Shown: piece after piece, positions 23,860 to 36,819 of the stretch | How positions within the stretch are numbered: position 1 is the first letter of the stretch | How the letters are laid out: each line of letters starts with the position of its first letter | Program-made: the position numbers and the translations under genes | Assembly (NCBI RefSeq): GCF_016859285.1 | Contig: NC_053402.1 | Span: 2,846,003-2,910,002, forward strand | Length of the DNA: 64,000 nt | Direction: 5' to 3' | Source: Xiphias gladius | Lineage: Eukaryota; Chordata; Actinopteri; Istiophoriformes; Xiphiidae | The notes under the pieces: generated by a model | What the model saw: the letters and a program-made list of their open reading frames with translations, nothing else | What the model was told of the DNA's origin: nothing | The model's database searches: none

Positions 23860-24120
23860 TGTTCGGGCCGGAGCAGAGTGCAGCAGCAATATAGCCGCTT
23901 GGGAAATCATAAAAAGTTCATGTTCACGTTAAGCGCGTCCACATGACCAGCCCGTCGGCCAATCCCCGCGCGCGGCCACTCATAAACTTGTATCACAAAG
24001 TTGTAAATTTTCATAAAACAACAAGGAATTTATTGCATTTCTTCATGGAGTGCTGTTAGAGGGGGGCTGCTCTTTCTCTTTCTCTCATTCTCTCCGCCGC
24101 CATTTTCTTCCTATTCCGCC
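23860..24120 (-). promoter_or_regulatory. Promoter-like, probably conserved noncoding block between hoxb6a and hoxb7a
   Basis: On the minus (Hox-sense) strand this unique block holds, in order, an AAATGGCGGCGG motif (YY1-like), several TTTATG/AATAAA caudal-type sites (ATAAATTCC, TTTTATGAAAATTT, AAGTTTATGAG), a reversed CCAAT (GGGGATTGGCC), GGTCATGTGGAC and a further TTTTTATGATTT. Similar GGTCATGTGG and ATTGG motifs occur upstream of hoxb7a. It could be a distal promoter for hoxb6a transcripts or a Cdx-responsive enhancer. Conservation is suspected, not tested. Confidence 0.4.
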
Positions 24121-24204
24121 CCTCTGAAAACAGCAAGCAAGCAGCTTCCAAACACAGAAAAGAAATGGAGAATTTAGCTTTTGTTTTCGTATTTTCGATG
24201 CGTT

Positions 24205-24772
24205 CTGTGTGTGTTAACAATAGACTGACTACTTATGTGCTTATGTTGGACTTGCATGTGAATGAAGCACATGAGAGATGATCCTGTTTCCTAATGCATT
24301 TTATTATGTTTTAAACCGAAAAGGTAGAAGAAAAAAATCACTCACATTTGATTAAAAAGACTGATTGTCAGATACAACTTTAGAATTACAAGGTCTCATT
24401 CACGATCTCGCGGGGTTAATACAGAATGAACAAACTACTATCTTCATTTTATCTTCATTATGTTTAGTTAGAATTCTGGTATTAATGACAAGTTGTTGAT
24501 GTGAAAACAAGAATGTTTCCGTGCCACATTCCCGCCTTTAACGCGACTAGAAGAGTAAAGTTTCGGAGTTAGTCACACCACCAGTATTCAGTGTTGGGAG
24601 AGTGGCTGGTGAGAGCAAACCTTTAGCAGTGACTCAAAATACGGCCAAGCCACCCAGATGTAGATCCGGTAAAAAGGTGTCTTTGAATAAAAGCAGCTCT
24701 GGACTGAAGCCAGACTCTCTGGGTGGCTGCAGCATGACGCGAGAAAAGCGAGGACAACGGGTGACACCACAC
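24205..24772. mobile_element. Unidentified transposon-like repeat, copy B
   Basis: This is the second copy of the element at 21361-21894, in the same orientation. It has about 35 extra bases near its left end, and sequence after ACCACAC continues as AGTGTTGG. A CAGTGTTG motif occurs at both ends of the segment from about 24589 to 24779. It begins about 85 bp right of the promoter-like block at 23860-24120. Confidence 0.7.
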
Positions 24773-25550
24773 AGTGTTGGAAAATTCATGAAGTGCAGTA
24801 TCATAGCGTACAGTGTTCAACGTGGAAAGAGCCAATTCGAACCCGATGATGATCTGCGGACACAAGAGCATCACATGCACTTTGGGGACGCAAAACCCCC
24901 GGTGGAGGGGGTCTGAAACGTCGTGCGTAAAAGCCATTTCGCAATGCGGCAACGCGTCACAGTATTAACGGCCGGCAGGCCCGGAGCCGCAGGCTGCTCA
25001 GAGTCACTGCAAAGACACAGTGCAGGGATTTTTACACAAAAGCCTGCTTTACAGTTAAAACCAGCCCAGTGCGATAGATGGCGAGTTTGCTTCATAGGAG
25101 ATATGTGAAAGCACAACTGAATGACCGGAGGGGAATTTGTTTTCTCCGTTTGACCCCTGTGTTAAAATGTTGAAATGCATCTATTTGTTTGAGTTAATCA
25201 AGTTCCTCTCCCCCCACCGAGGAACCGGAACCCAAATCTAACGCCTAGTGAATTTTAAATTAGCTAGATGCCGCCTCCTTTGCTGCAATATGACAAAAAA
25301 CAACTCATGTCTCCGCTTCGATAACACCAAATAATCCAGTTATAGAATTTGCCCCTTACCTATAGTTACTAATTAGTGATTATTGATTTTCAAATTCTGT
25401 TTCTTCAGTCTGCGTTCATTGAAAACATCCTATTTTAATTTGCGGATTTTAGCCCACTCAACAAAATCAGTTTCCAGCACAGGGAGCATGGAGATTTAGT
25501 CCCCTATAGTGTATTGTTTAAACCCAGAATACTCGATTTTAAACCTTCAG

Positions 25551-25567
25551 TGACCCACATGTGACCT
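25551..25567 (-). promoter_or_regulatory. Perfect DR5 retinoic acid response element (candidate)
   Basis: The minus strand reads AGGTCA-CATGT-GGGTCA. These are two consensus RGGTCA half-sites in direct repeat with 5-bp spacing, the canonical RAR/RXR DR5 arrangement. It lies in unique sequence of the hoxb6a-hoxb7a spacer. DR5 RAREs are known to control Hoxb genes in vertebrates (for example those flanking Hoxb4/b5); one at this position is not known to me. Confidence 0.55.
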
Positions 25568-26359
25568 TTCCAAATCCCAGAGTCTGGTTAGCAGGAGACG
25601 CGGATCCAACGCTTCCTCTATGCTAATACCCCAAGTTAAAAATTAATAGGAACTAAAGCAGCAACACAGAGCAGGAGGCACACGCAGGCCGCTCAATCCC
25701 CAGATCAGTTGGTTTCTTTGTGTGTTTGTTGCTTTTATTGCGGTTTCCGGCCCTTTCATGGGCGCAATAAGGTCATTAGGAGCTGCCATAACATCCTCCC
25801 ACTCACCAACACCCTCCACCACTTTATGTGGACTTTCTAGTGTCCAGATTACCGGGGAGGCAACGGTGTCTCCTAGAAATTTCGTTTGGATTTGGTGACT
25901 GTTTGTGCAGCGTCATAGGAGCAGACCTGGGTGTTTTACGCACAACTTCAATGTATCTCAGGTAAAAGGCGGGGAAACTGCCCGAGGCTTGGCAGGTTTT
26001 GCGGTGATCTTAGAGTTGAAAGATCTCCATCGGTCTGGAGCTAGCAGGGTTTAAAAATCAATCTCTTGTTCTCGTTTTAATCCACACATGCTTCAATTTC
26101 CTTCAAAATAAGAAATCTATATCCTTAAAGTTCCAAGGTCAGCTTTATTTTAAAAGAGAAACAAAGTGAGATTTCATACTTTCTGTATAATTGTATTATT
26201 GATTTTTTTCGTTTTAACATGGTTCCAGTTAAAAAGAAAAATCTGTTCATTGCAGCAAAAAAATTGTGCACTATCTCAGTCAAGTTTATCATCGGATAAT
26301 TATATCTTTATATTATTATTTTATGTATTATTATATATAAACATTACACAGTTGTCTTT

Positions 26360-26515
26360 CAACACTGTGTGGTGTCACCCGTTGTCCTCGCTTTTCTCAC
26401 GTCATGCTGCAGCCACCCAGAGAGTCTGGCTTCAGTCCAGAGCTGCTTTTTATTCAAAGACACCTTTTTACCGGATCTACATCTGGGTGGCTTGGCCGTC
26501 TTGTGAGTCACTTCT
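26360..26515. mobile_element. Unidentified transposon-like repeat, copy C (partial, inverted)
   Basis: About 155 bp in inverted orientation match the right-hand end of copies A and B. The match starts CAACACTGTGTGG, passes ACCCGTTGTCCTCGCTTTTC and CCGGATCTACATCTGGGTGG, and fades after GTGAGTCAC. Confidence 0.65.
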
Positions 26516-29259
26516 CTTTTCGCAGGTTGAACTGATGACGGAGAAAAAAGTCCACGAGCCTTTCGGTGTCACTTGTTGGGACAACGTTCAAATTAAGAGG
26601 GATGGAGATATCTGAGTGTCGTTCGAGACGGATCTGGTCTCATTTCATCCAGACAATGAAGCCAAAATACTACACAACACATGTGTCGTCAGCTTGTGTC
26701 TCAACGTCTTAAGCGTCAGACAGTTTCAATATGCACTAACTAACTAACCAAATAACTACCGAGCCAACCAACTAACTTACTAACTAAATGAATCAATTCA
26801 TCTTTGAACAAGGGTCTCAGCCGGTTTCAGAAAAAAAAAACAACTTAGTCTGTTACCAAAAAATTGGGCGAAAAAATGATACGTCAAGTTCTACCTAGTG
26901 TATTTTCCTGGGACTTTCAACTACATACACCTCACGGTCTTCATCAGCGGATGGAGAGGATTTAAAAAAAAATCTTTTCTGTTTTGAGTATCAAATGAAA
27001 TAGTTAGGAATGGTACCTTAATTTTCATTTTTCAGTGTTAAAGATTCAGTCATCAGCTCGTAATGGACTTGTTAAACGTCTTATCACGCCTGTATTTTTG
27101 GAAGACGCTTTAATCCCAGATTCAAAATGTGATCTTGTTTATAATGAATTTGCTTTGTGTATAAATAAAGATTTATGCGTAAATGCCAAAACTTTAGCAC
27201 TTGGAATGCTATTCTGTGACAGTACATCAGCACTTTTAAACCTGTAAACAAGGTGAGGATATTTGATCTTTTTGTAGAAAATGTTACCTTTCATTTTTTT
27301 CCACTGTCTCAACGGGAACGGGAACAGCTATACAAATCCTCGTTTCATCGTAAACGCAAAATGTCTGGTTTAAATGTTTCCGTCGATCAAGCATTTTTAC
27401 AGGCGAAAATCAAACTCACACTCGCAATTTGATTTTTTCACGTGACTGTACCGGTGGAAGAGGCAGATTCGTGCTACTGTGTTTCACAGACAGTCCGAGA
27501 TGTCGCGTTAAATGACCTTTGATTAGAGCAGAATTATAGAAACTGTTTTTAAAGTGAGAGACAAACGAATAGTGGCCGATCACATACGAAATCCTGCATC
27601 TGTAATCGCTGACCTGAATGGACTATATGCTACCTCTACTTTAGGCACTGCTTGATGATAATCCAAAAATACCAAACTGTGGAAGATCTGCAAGTCCTGT
27701 TCACTTACCGACTCGTTTCAGCATTGGCTCGATTATGGAAACTACTTCAAAAAGTGAATCGTGAACGGATGAAATGAGTGCTGTTGAAGCAAAGCTTTCT
27801 CCGGACACGTGATCCAAATGTAGAAAACCACATGTTAAAGTTATGGCCTCGCAACATAAATGATGTCTGGCAGTGTAACAGTTGTTGTTCTTTTGTATTA
27901 GTCGTTTTATTTTTCTGTTGTAAGTTTTATCTTCCAACAGAACCACAAATATGCTAAATTCTTAAATTGCTGCTATCTGGGAATATTCCCAGGTAAAAGG
28001 GACACAAAAATGTATGGCGACAAGCTCATTGCAGTTAACCCTTTTTTTTATTATTATATACATACAGGAAAAGAAGGACATAACCAAGGGACATAGCTTA
28101 ACTCCAGAAGAGCCATTTATAAACAAAGACAGGAACTCAATGGCCGACTACTGTCGAAGATATCCCTTTAAATTTCGTGCGAACAGACAAAGAGTTTTAT
28201 TTTAGGATGAATTATTGACTTAAAAATCACTTCACAGCTCTTTAGGGTAACTTGCGTGTCGTTTACCCACTATTACATTGGAAGGTTTGATATTAGCCGT
28301 AGTTATATGAAGTATCTCAGAATTTACCTCAGTGTAGTTTCCGTATCATGTGCCTTTGCATCAGCAGCCTTATAGTCAATTTACACCTATAACCAACCGG
28401 GGACAGACTCAAACCCATATTCTTACTCCACACACAAGTGCAAACTGTTGACAGTAGCCATAGCTACCATATGTCACGTGTTGGCTTTTTTTTTTTTTTT
28501 TTTTAATTATTTTGATATTTGTGGGATTTAGATTAGACTAAATAGCTTCAACAATAACTGTTTTTTAGGCAAAAGAATAAATTATTTAAAAGGTTTCCAC
28601 ATCCTCCATTAGGAATACATGCCTGTAGAGAAGGCTTTCAGATATTTTTGAGACCATAAAGAAACTGAACAGAAATTCAAAGTTAAAGTAATAAAATGTG
28701 AAATCATGTGGTTCTTTCTTAAATAGCTAGGAAAGTGTACAGAGTTTGCTTGGTGAAGTCAGCGAGGGATTCATGACCTCAGTATAAATTTAAAGCCTGG
28801 TTAGAGCCCTGGTGACAGTCCTGAGTTGAACCCATGGAGATGTTTAAGTGTAATACCCCCCCCCCAAAAAAATGCAACACGAAACAGTAATTTCATCCCT
28901 ACGTCGTTTCACTTGGAAGGATTATGCACCGGTTTCCTTACAATACATTACAATAAGCGCTGTACCCACAACAACTATTTTGTCGCTTTCTGCTGCAGAT
29001 CAGATGAGAAAGGTGCTGTCATAACATAAAACGATTCCATCTGAGTTCTAGAAGACCTGAACTGCAACTGCGGAAACCGCACAGAAATGGAAGCTTAAGG
29101 AAAATTATTATCCTCATTTCCTGATTTCTCCCTCTGCTGTTTCTCCACTATTAGGACCGGTTTAAGAGACACGGTGAGCTAAATCATGAAGATTATTTTC
29201 TAAAATGTGATGTTAACATGGTTTAAGATGGTAGTAAAACGACCTTGTAGGCCCATCAT
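26516..29259. other. Spacer downstream of hoxb7a
   Basis: About 2.7 kb of AT-rich unique sequence. I see no gene, RNA or strong repeat here, only a poly-T run near 28488 and a C-run at 28856. Confidence 0.7.
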
Positions 29260-29521
29260 TTGGAGGATAGGCTGCCTTTTATTTATCCTGAAATAAATAG
29301 AACCATCTAAACACTACAGCATATGACTACATTGGTGTAAATTTTAGTTGTAAGGTGTAAGTTTCTCTGCAAGTTTCTCAGACTGGCAGTTGCCTGCTGG
29401 TTGCTAACAACATGACTGCAGAGCGAAGGTCACTTTTTTAATATCGGGGAAGTCTACACCACCAACGAAAATATAACTTTGTTAGTATTTGTTATCTAAA
29501 AGTGTCCAGTGGAGTTACTAT
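29260..29521 (-). other. hoxb7a 3' untranslated region (predicted)
   Basis: A canonical AATAAA on the minus strand (plus tttatt at 29278-29283) lies about 240 nt after the stop, predicting a short UTR. No AGGTAGT (miR-196 seed complement) occurs in it, unlike hoxb6a. Confidence 0.55.
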
Positions 29522-29920
<399 letters not shown>

Positions 29921-32900
29921 TTAACTCCAGCCAAAACCAGGGCGCTGCGGGAACTTCGTTGTTCTCTTTTAAGACAGAAATTCACTGTTAAGATGTTCAG
30001 GAGCTTGGAAACCACAAAGCTCTGCTGTTACACCCAGCTCTGTGACCTGATTAGAAATGTGGATTATATTGCTCCCGCAAACATTTATTTTTAATAATCA
30101 TTTCTCGCTTTATTTTGGGTGGTTGTTACCTAAAAAGGTATTGTCAGGCGTTAGTGCTCCACAGACAGACCTTCAGGCACAGGTATCAAATTTTCACTCT
30201 TTAGCGCGTATCTGAATATATAGCAAAAATAAAACGTGATAGGCCTAAAAACGGTTCCAGCGGTAGCTGGTCAGTAAAGGTGAAATCCCTATTCAGGTCA
30301 CAGTATCTGGAGTAACAGCTGAACTTTGTGGTTTCAAGCTCACAAACATCTTAACAATAAGTTTCTGTATCGTGAAGCAACAAAGAAAACCCCACACCGC
30401 CTTGGTTTTGATTGGAGTTTCGGGTATGTGAAATATTTTGGTTGAATCACTTTTTTTTTCTTCCCAGCATCCAGGGATAAGGAAAAGAGAACAACGCAGG
30501 AAGTGTTAGGAGTGAAAGAATGAAAAATCAAAATTATGAGACTATGAGATTAAACGTTAAATATGTATCTATGTATTATCTCAAATCGATTTTGTTTAAA
30601 AGCTCATAATCTTAAATTTTCCTAAATTTTGACTTATTATGTGATACTTTTGATTTACTACCTGGGTTTTGGTTTAATGTATGGGGTTAAGATTATATTC
30701 AATATTTTGGTTCAGGATACTGTTTTCTGTCAGGAATAGAACAAAAAAGATAAAATGTTAGGAATGAAAAAAAAAATTAATTATTTCAGTAAATACAAAA
30801 TGTGAATTATCAAAATTTGAATATAATGAGATAAAAATTTTACTTTAGATTTTGAATTTCATCTTAAAGGTTAAAAAAAAGACGTATTATCACATAATTT
30901 TGATTAAATAACTGGAATTTCTGACCAAAAAAATCTCAAGATTTTGTCTTAGTTTTTGTTGTTTTTTTCTTTGTTTTCTGGCAGATAATGCTTTCCATAC
31001 AGCAGTGCCCCCTGTCCTTCCACTTCACTGATGAAGTTTTGAAACATCAACCAAAAGAGTGTATTATTTTGAAAAAGAAGTGTGTCAAAAATATTAACAG
31101 TAATCTGGCAGGAAATAATGAAACATGGGACTGTTATCGAAAGATGTAACAAAAAAGTTCCTGCAATTGAAAACTTCCACAAACTACTGAGTTCGAAATA
31201 TTTTATTTAAAAACTGCATCATGTATAACGGTTTGCTTTGACTACAGTGTTGCTCACCCACAATCCAAACCTAAAGGCCATTTGGTTTAAATTTAGCAAT
31301 AGTAGTAAACATTCAAAAATTGTTCTATGAACAATCTATCTTTTTAGTTCCTCAATCAATAACTGTAATGTTTGAATTGACTCTGATTTCCAAAATGAAT
31401 GAATAAATAAATACTTTAAACATTTTTATCATCTCTTTGTATTTTAGTTTTGTTTACTCGTCTCATCCAAACCCGGTAGCCACTTGTTGCCACGTCCACT
31501 TCCTGGCAAACCCATTTGACTTGTGGCTGGGTAAACACTAGTAAGCCCTTACTAAATGATGCGGTTAAACTGTGGGTTCAGCTACTGTCTTTGCCAGCGT
31601 TCGACATTTACTTCACATACTATTTACCCATAAAAAGAGATGCATGCAGATTTGAGTGAACCACACAATTAAATGGAGAATTTGCGGCGGAAAAAAAATG
31701 CAAAATCGGACTGATTGTGACCGCTGATGTGCTGTGGAGGGGCTTCCAGTACAAATGTCCTTGAATCGATAAAGTTAGCAGAAACAGAAAAATACTGTAG
31801 GTAGGAATGTGCTGAGAGTCAGGCTGCTATTATACAACTGACAAGATAGAGCATTACTAATTCGATTTGAAGAAAAGATAAAATCAATTGCTCTTCGTGT
31901 CAAATATGCTCTGGTCAGTGCTGAGTAAGACCACTGAAACCATGTTGACCTCCTGTCTTTATGGGGTCACACGGTGCCTGAAGGTTAAAGAGAAACTGGG
32001 TCGCATTTTCACTGCTCAGAGGTCGTGTTTGGGCCACAGAAACATCTAAACTCGTTTTCTCTGCAGATTCCCGTGTAAAGAAAACTCCCTCTGTTGCACT
32101 GAAGTTTCTGGGAGGTACAATTCAGGACAAAAGTTTGAGTTTCGGATTTTAGTAGGCACGGGGAGGCCTCTGCCACATGCACGTGTTAGCAAGTTTTTTT
32201 AGATAGGTTTTTTTATTTGAAACCTAAGGTTTTGAGATTTCTGCTCTTCTACTAGGGAATCTTAAATATCCCTCAGCTCACACCGCAGGTCATTTGAGTG
32301 GCGCCGTAAGGCAGTGACCAGCCTCTACAAAATCAGCCTTGGCTTTGTGGCCCTTGTGCAGACTTTAACAGCATTATCTGGTATTTAGTGAAGGCTCATA
32401 AACGTGTGATGGGAGATTTTCTGTTGGTATCCTTCACAAGGCCAAACAGTGAGCAGATGAGAGGAGCAACAGATTCGCGCTGGATCAGCCGGCTGTCTCA
32501 TCTGATGGACAACTTACAATCGATATGTTTTCACTTCTTTAATCATCAGCTGTCAGAGCAGCTGGGAGATTTGTTTTTTTTTCGTTTTTTCCGCATGCTA
32601 ATCAGATAGACAGAAGACAAAGTCCACCACTTTTTTGCAGCAGAGATACCTTTCCTCATGTCTGACATAAATCTCCTGAACATAAATCCACAGCCTCCAA
32701 CTGTCTGTTTTCTGGCTCTAAATGAGCTGAGAAAAGAAAAATGGAATTACATTACATTGATTTGATATTGATTTTCAAGCCTTCTCTGGCAAAGACTGCA
32801 GGCTTCCCATGCAGCCACTGTCCTGACTGTAATTTGACACAGCAGATGAGTGCTTTATTACACTCACTGCAGGACTGCTGCACGTACGTACATGACCAGG

Positions 32901-34032
32901 GCAGAGGACACTGAAGTCATGTCCTCTGTATTTTTTCTGAGAATTTGGGCTTTTAGCAACCTGAGGGTAGTTGTTTACAATCTACACCAAAGAACCTTAT
33001 TTTACACATGGTGGGTATTGTACAGGCTGATTCCATTGATTTTACAGTCAACATACCAAAATTTGACCACTTTCATGCCAAGAAGAACTAAATTACTAAA
33101 GAATTAGGACAGGGTACTGTAGTGTACATTACCTTGGGAAATATAAACATGTTTTGACCTTTTTTCCATTCAGTAATTCAACTCAAAAATAATCTCAAAC
33201 TGCATATTGCTTTAGTGTTAATTAAATGCTTTAAAGGTCTTAAGTTGTAAAAGGGTTCTGCTTTATATCAGAGTACATCTGGGCAAAAAATAAGGAAAAC
33301 CAGACTAAGAATCTCACCAAGCATATGATACCAATGTTCAAATCTTGACAGTGTTTGATACTTGGTGCTTTGGAAAAGCATATTCCAGCCTGTATTGGGG
33401 TGTGATACCCAGCCATGTACAGGATTCAGTATTTCTGCACTGGAATGTTATTCCTAGAAGTGAAAAGATGATTTTGAAATAATAGTAATTTAGACAATAA
33501 TATTTAGTTTTTTCATGTTGGAGAGAATGTACTGGGAATATAATTAAACCGTTAACTAAACATCTAAATTCTGAAAAAGGGAGACTTGGGCTCATGATGT
33601 CAGTATTTCTAAAATCCTGGCTACAGCCCTGCATATGACCCATGCCCTTTATTCTGCTAGGCCTTCACACAGCCTCACATCTGGACTTTTATTTTATTTT
33701 ACTGCTAATATGTCGAATAAGTCCTCTCTGGTTGTAGATGTTTGTTAATTCAGTGTGTCGCAGATGTTAAAACAATAATAAACTTCAAACAACACAACAA
33801 CCTCACGCACGCACAATGAAAGCCAAAACATATTTATAGAGCAAGTACGGTGTTAATGTTTTTATATGTGCGTCCATGCGCGTCCCTGTGAGGGCTCGAG
33901 CGCCTCCCTTGATAAGCGCTCAAGTGTTTGTCTTATTCGCCAGTGTTAATTAGAAACTGGACTGCGTTCGGATCTAAATTAAAATCTATAAATCCCTTAT
34001 ACAAGCTGGCTGGTCCAATCTCAGCCCCCTCC

Positions 34033-34206
<174 letters not shown>

Positions 34207-34239
34207 TCTAAACCCTCAAATGTTGGTTTGAAACCATCC

Positions 34240-34420
34240 TTTGAGCATAGTTTGGCCGGTCTTCACAACTTCAATGTAGCATTAGGTTTAGGTTAGGGTT
34301 GGGGTTAGGCACTTAGTTGTGATGGTTAAGTTTAGGGTAAGGGGCTAGGGAATTCATAATGTCAATAATGTCAATGAATGTCCTCACAAAGATAGAAGTA
34401 CAAATTTGTGTGTGTGTTAT
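34240..34420. repeat. (CA)n-linked teleost dispersed repeat, copy 3
   Basis: It contains TTTGGCCGGTCTTCACAAC, GGTTAGGCACTTAGTTGTGA, GGGGCTAGGGAATTCATAAT and GTCCTCACAAAGATAGAAG. It is the same family as copies 1, 2a and 2b, with the (CA)84 tract on its left and TG sequence on its right. Confidence 0.65.
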
Positions 34421-34677
34421 TTATTTATTTTTTTATATTTCCCTTCCTCTGTTTTATCCTTCTTTTTTTATAGGAATTTTTAAAATTGTGGGTCTATTTT
34501 TTTTATTTTTGTAACCCCCGTTTCAGAAATGCTTTTCCTCCCATCACGGTCATGAAAATGTGTATTTCATTTAATGTTTTTACTAGATTTTTATACTATT
34601 TATAGTTTCTGTTACCTTCTCTGTCCTGGTTATCTGACTTTATGACCCTGAAACGCAACCGAATAAAATACTTTTCA

Positions 34678-34679
<2 letters not shown>

Positions 34680-34772
<93 letters not shown>
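34680..34772. repeat. (CA)n microsatellite
   Basis: About 46 uninterrupted CA units in the hoxb7a intron. Confidence 0.97.
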
Positions 34773-34774
<2 letters not shown>

Positions 34775-35794
34775 CTGCCCGGATGCTCCTGCTAATGAGG
34801 AGGGATTTCTCCAAAAACAATTTTAAAGTGAGCTTGACCGAAGCCTGCAGTCCCCCTCTCTCTCTCTCCCTGTGTGTGTGTGAAGTGATAGCTTGTCTTT
34901 CTGTAGAGAAAGAAAGAAAACTATTTCATTAAAAGTTACCCGATTATGCTTAAACACAGAGTGGATGGATCGGGTTTCCATATAAACCAAACATAAGCAG
35001 ACAAATCTGTGCAAAACAAAATGCAGCTTCAACAAGCTTGCACGTCTCCTCTGAGGTTCTCCTTCACTTTTAGCACAAACACTCTCACCATATTTCCCAG
35101 TTTTGACGCGCCACCATTCACTATTTTAACGCAAACATAAAAATGCTCTTTGTGCTGTGTGTGCTTTTTGTGGTTCGAGGTTTCGAGGCCCCGCATCCAT
35201 TCAGCATCCATCCCGCTGCTGTCGCACAAAGCCGCTTTTACAATCTGTAGAAAGGGCAGGCATTCAGAGATCAAACCCATCTGCTAATTTATAGTGTTTA
35301 TAGTATTAGCGGATTGTGGTGACAGTACAATGGCACAATGGGCTTTCAGTTGGCCAGCTAGTACTGACAGAGAAACTCAAGGCTATCAGGACGGAGAGGC
35401 TGAGCTGAACTGAGTCAAATACTGAATATTAGCGATAACTGTGAACACCGGGGGAGGGAGAAGACTGTCTAAAGATTTTCGTCAGTTTCAGTTTGGCATA
35501 ATACTCCAGCCACCCCTACACTCCCCTGTCCAATTCTTAAAACAATACCAGCTAATGAATATTCAGCAAGTCTTAAATTATGGTTTTATGGAGGTCGCCG
35601 AGCCATTAAAGATCTGCAAAGAGAGAAGAGAGGTTGTAAAAAAAAGGGACAGAGAGAATGGGACGGGAAGGCATAGCTCAGCTACCGGCAGTGGCCTCTG
35701 CGCAACCGGGCCAACAGTTTAAAGAGAATTTAACGTAATTATTGGGTCGAAATAATACCCCCCCCCCCTCCAGCCCCACCACCATTCCCGCCCC

Positions 35795-35795
<1 letters not shown>

Positions 35796-35848
<53 letters not shown>

Positions 35849-35866
35849 ACCACCACCACCACCACT
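35796..35866. repeat. (CA)n-(CAC)n tract
   Basis: About 26 CA units pass into CAC units, 145-215 bp inside the hoxb7a intron from the exon 1 donor. Confidence 0.95.
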
Positions 35867-36010
35867 ACCCTCTTCTACAAAAACATTATCCCACCTTCCC
35901 CCTACCTTACCACTCTCCCTCCAATTCACCTGTTAGGCCAAATTATCTCATCATTTCTCATAACTTTTCCATCCCGCCAACACCTCCCACCCCCCTACCC
36001 CACTCCTCAC

Positions 36011-36581
36011 CTGAGCTTCTCATCCAGGGGTAAATCCGTAGCCTCTCTAGGTTTAGCTGGGGCTGCTGCTGCTTCGGGAGTTTTTGCATCCTGCAGGCCG
36101 GCTCGGGAGGCCTGGCGGCCAATGAGCAGAGCTGAGGCCGACTGGGGAACCGCTCCGCGGCGCATCTCTGCATAGAGGAGCACAGCGGCACGGCTCCCGG
36201 CGGCGCGCTGTAAGCACCTCCTGTGCGTAATTCTGCGGGGTTCAGAGGATGCGCTCCGGGCTGAGTACCCCCACTGTTCCCGTTTAGTCCCGAAAGAGAC
36301 AAACAGAACCATGAGGAAGTAGATGAGGAGGGAAAGGAGGAGGAAGGAGAAGAAGAAGAGGAGGGGGGGGGGGAAGGGAGTCTTCCGCTGCTTCTCCCAT
36401 TGGAGACATGATGGTGGTGATATCCGCTGGAAACGAGGGCGCACGAAGAAGACACGGCAGGACAAGCAGAGGAAGACGGGGAAGCAGAAGTTGAAGAGTC
36501 TGTGAAGAGCAGAGCGGAGCAGCTCGCAGTGGTTGGTTGGTATTTGGAAAACAGCGCATTGGCGAAGTGGAGCGAACTCAT
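36011..36581 (-). CDS. hoxb7a: Hoxb7a homeobox protein, exon 1
   Basis: This exon encodes the N-terminal half of a group-7 Antp-class Hox transcription factor. The ATG at 36581-36579 opens MSSLHFANALFSKYQ, the Hox7 N-terminal signature, with A at -3. The exon ends with the hexapeptide IYPWMRSSG at a GTGAGG donor (190 codons plus one base, phase 1). The middle is highly diverged: the usual Tyr/Gly-rich Hoxb7 body is largely replaced by Ser/Pro-rich low-complexity sequence. A histidine cluster (YHHHHVSNG) and a basic patch near PACRMQKLPK are also present. No frameshift or internal stop is seen, so the gene looks translatable. hoxb7a has been lost in some teleosts (pufferfishes), so this copy may be under relaxed constraint. 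Confidence 0.94.
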
Positions 36582-36658
36582 AATTTGGCGCTGTTGATTT
36601 GTTGACCTGGGGCGGTATAATGTCGACCGTGAATTATTGGCGGAATATAACTGTCTAG

Positions 36659-36662
<4 letters not shown>

Positions 36663-36735
<73 letters not shown>
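36663..36735. repeat. (CA)n microsatellite in hoxb7a leader/promoter
   Basis: About 36 CA units lie 82-154 bp upstream of the hoxb7a ATG, probably in the 5'UTR or core promoter. Confidence 0.95.
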
Positions 36736-36740
<5 letters not shown>

Positions 36741-36819
36741 AGGGAGAGAGACAGAGAGAGAAAGAGAGAGAAACCCACCCCACCCTACTCTTCTCCTATC
36801 CTCCATTCCATTACCTCGC

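Noticed and set aside
24623-24952. 109-codon minus-strand frame in repeat copy B
   Set aside because: Its shared part changes frame between copies A, B and C and matches no transposase or captured gene I recognise, so I treat it as non-coding repeat.
30990-31012. CTCF-like CAGTGCCCCCTGTCC
   Set aside because: The core AGGGGGCAC is good but the upstream half of the motif does not fit.
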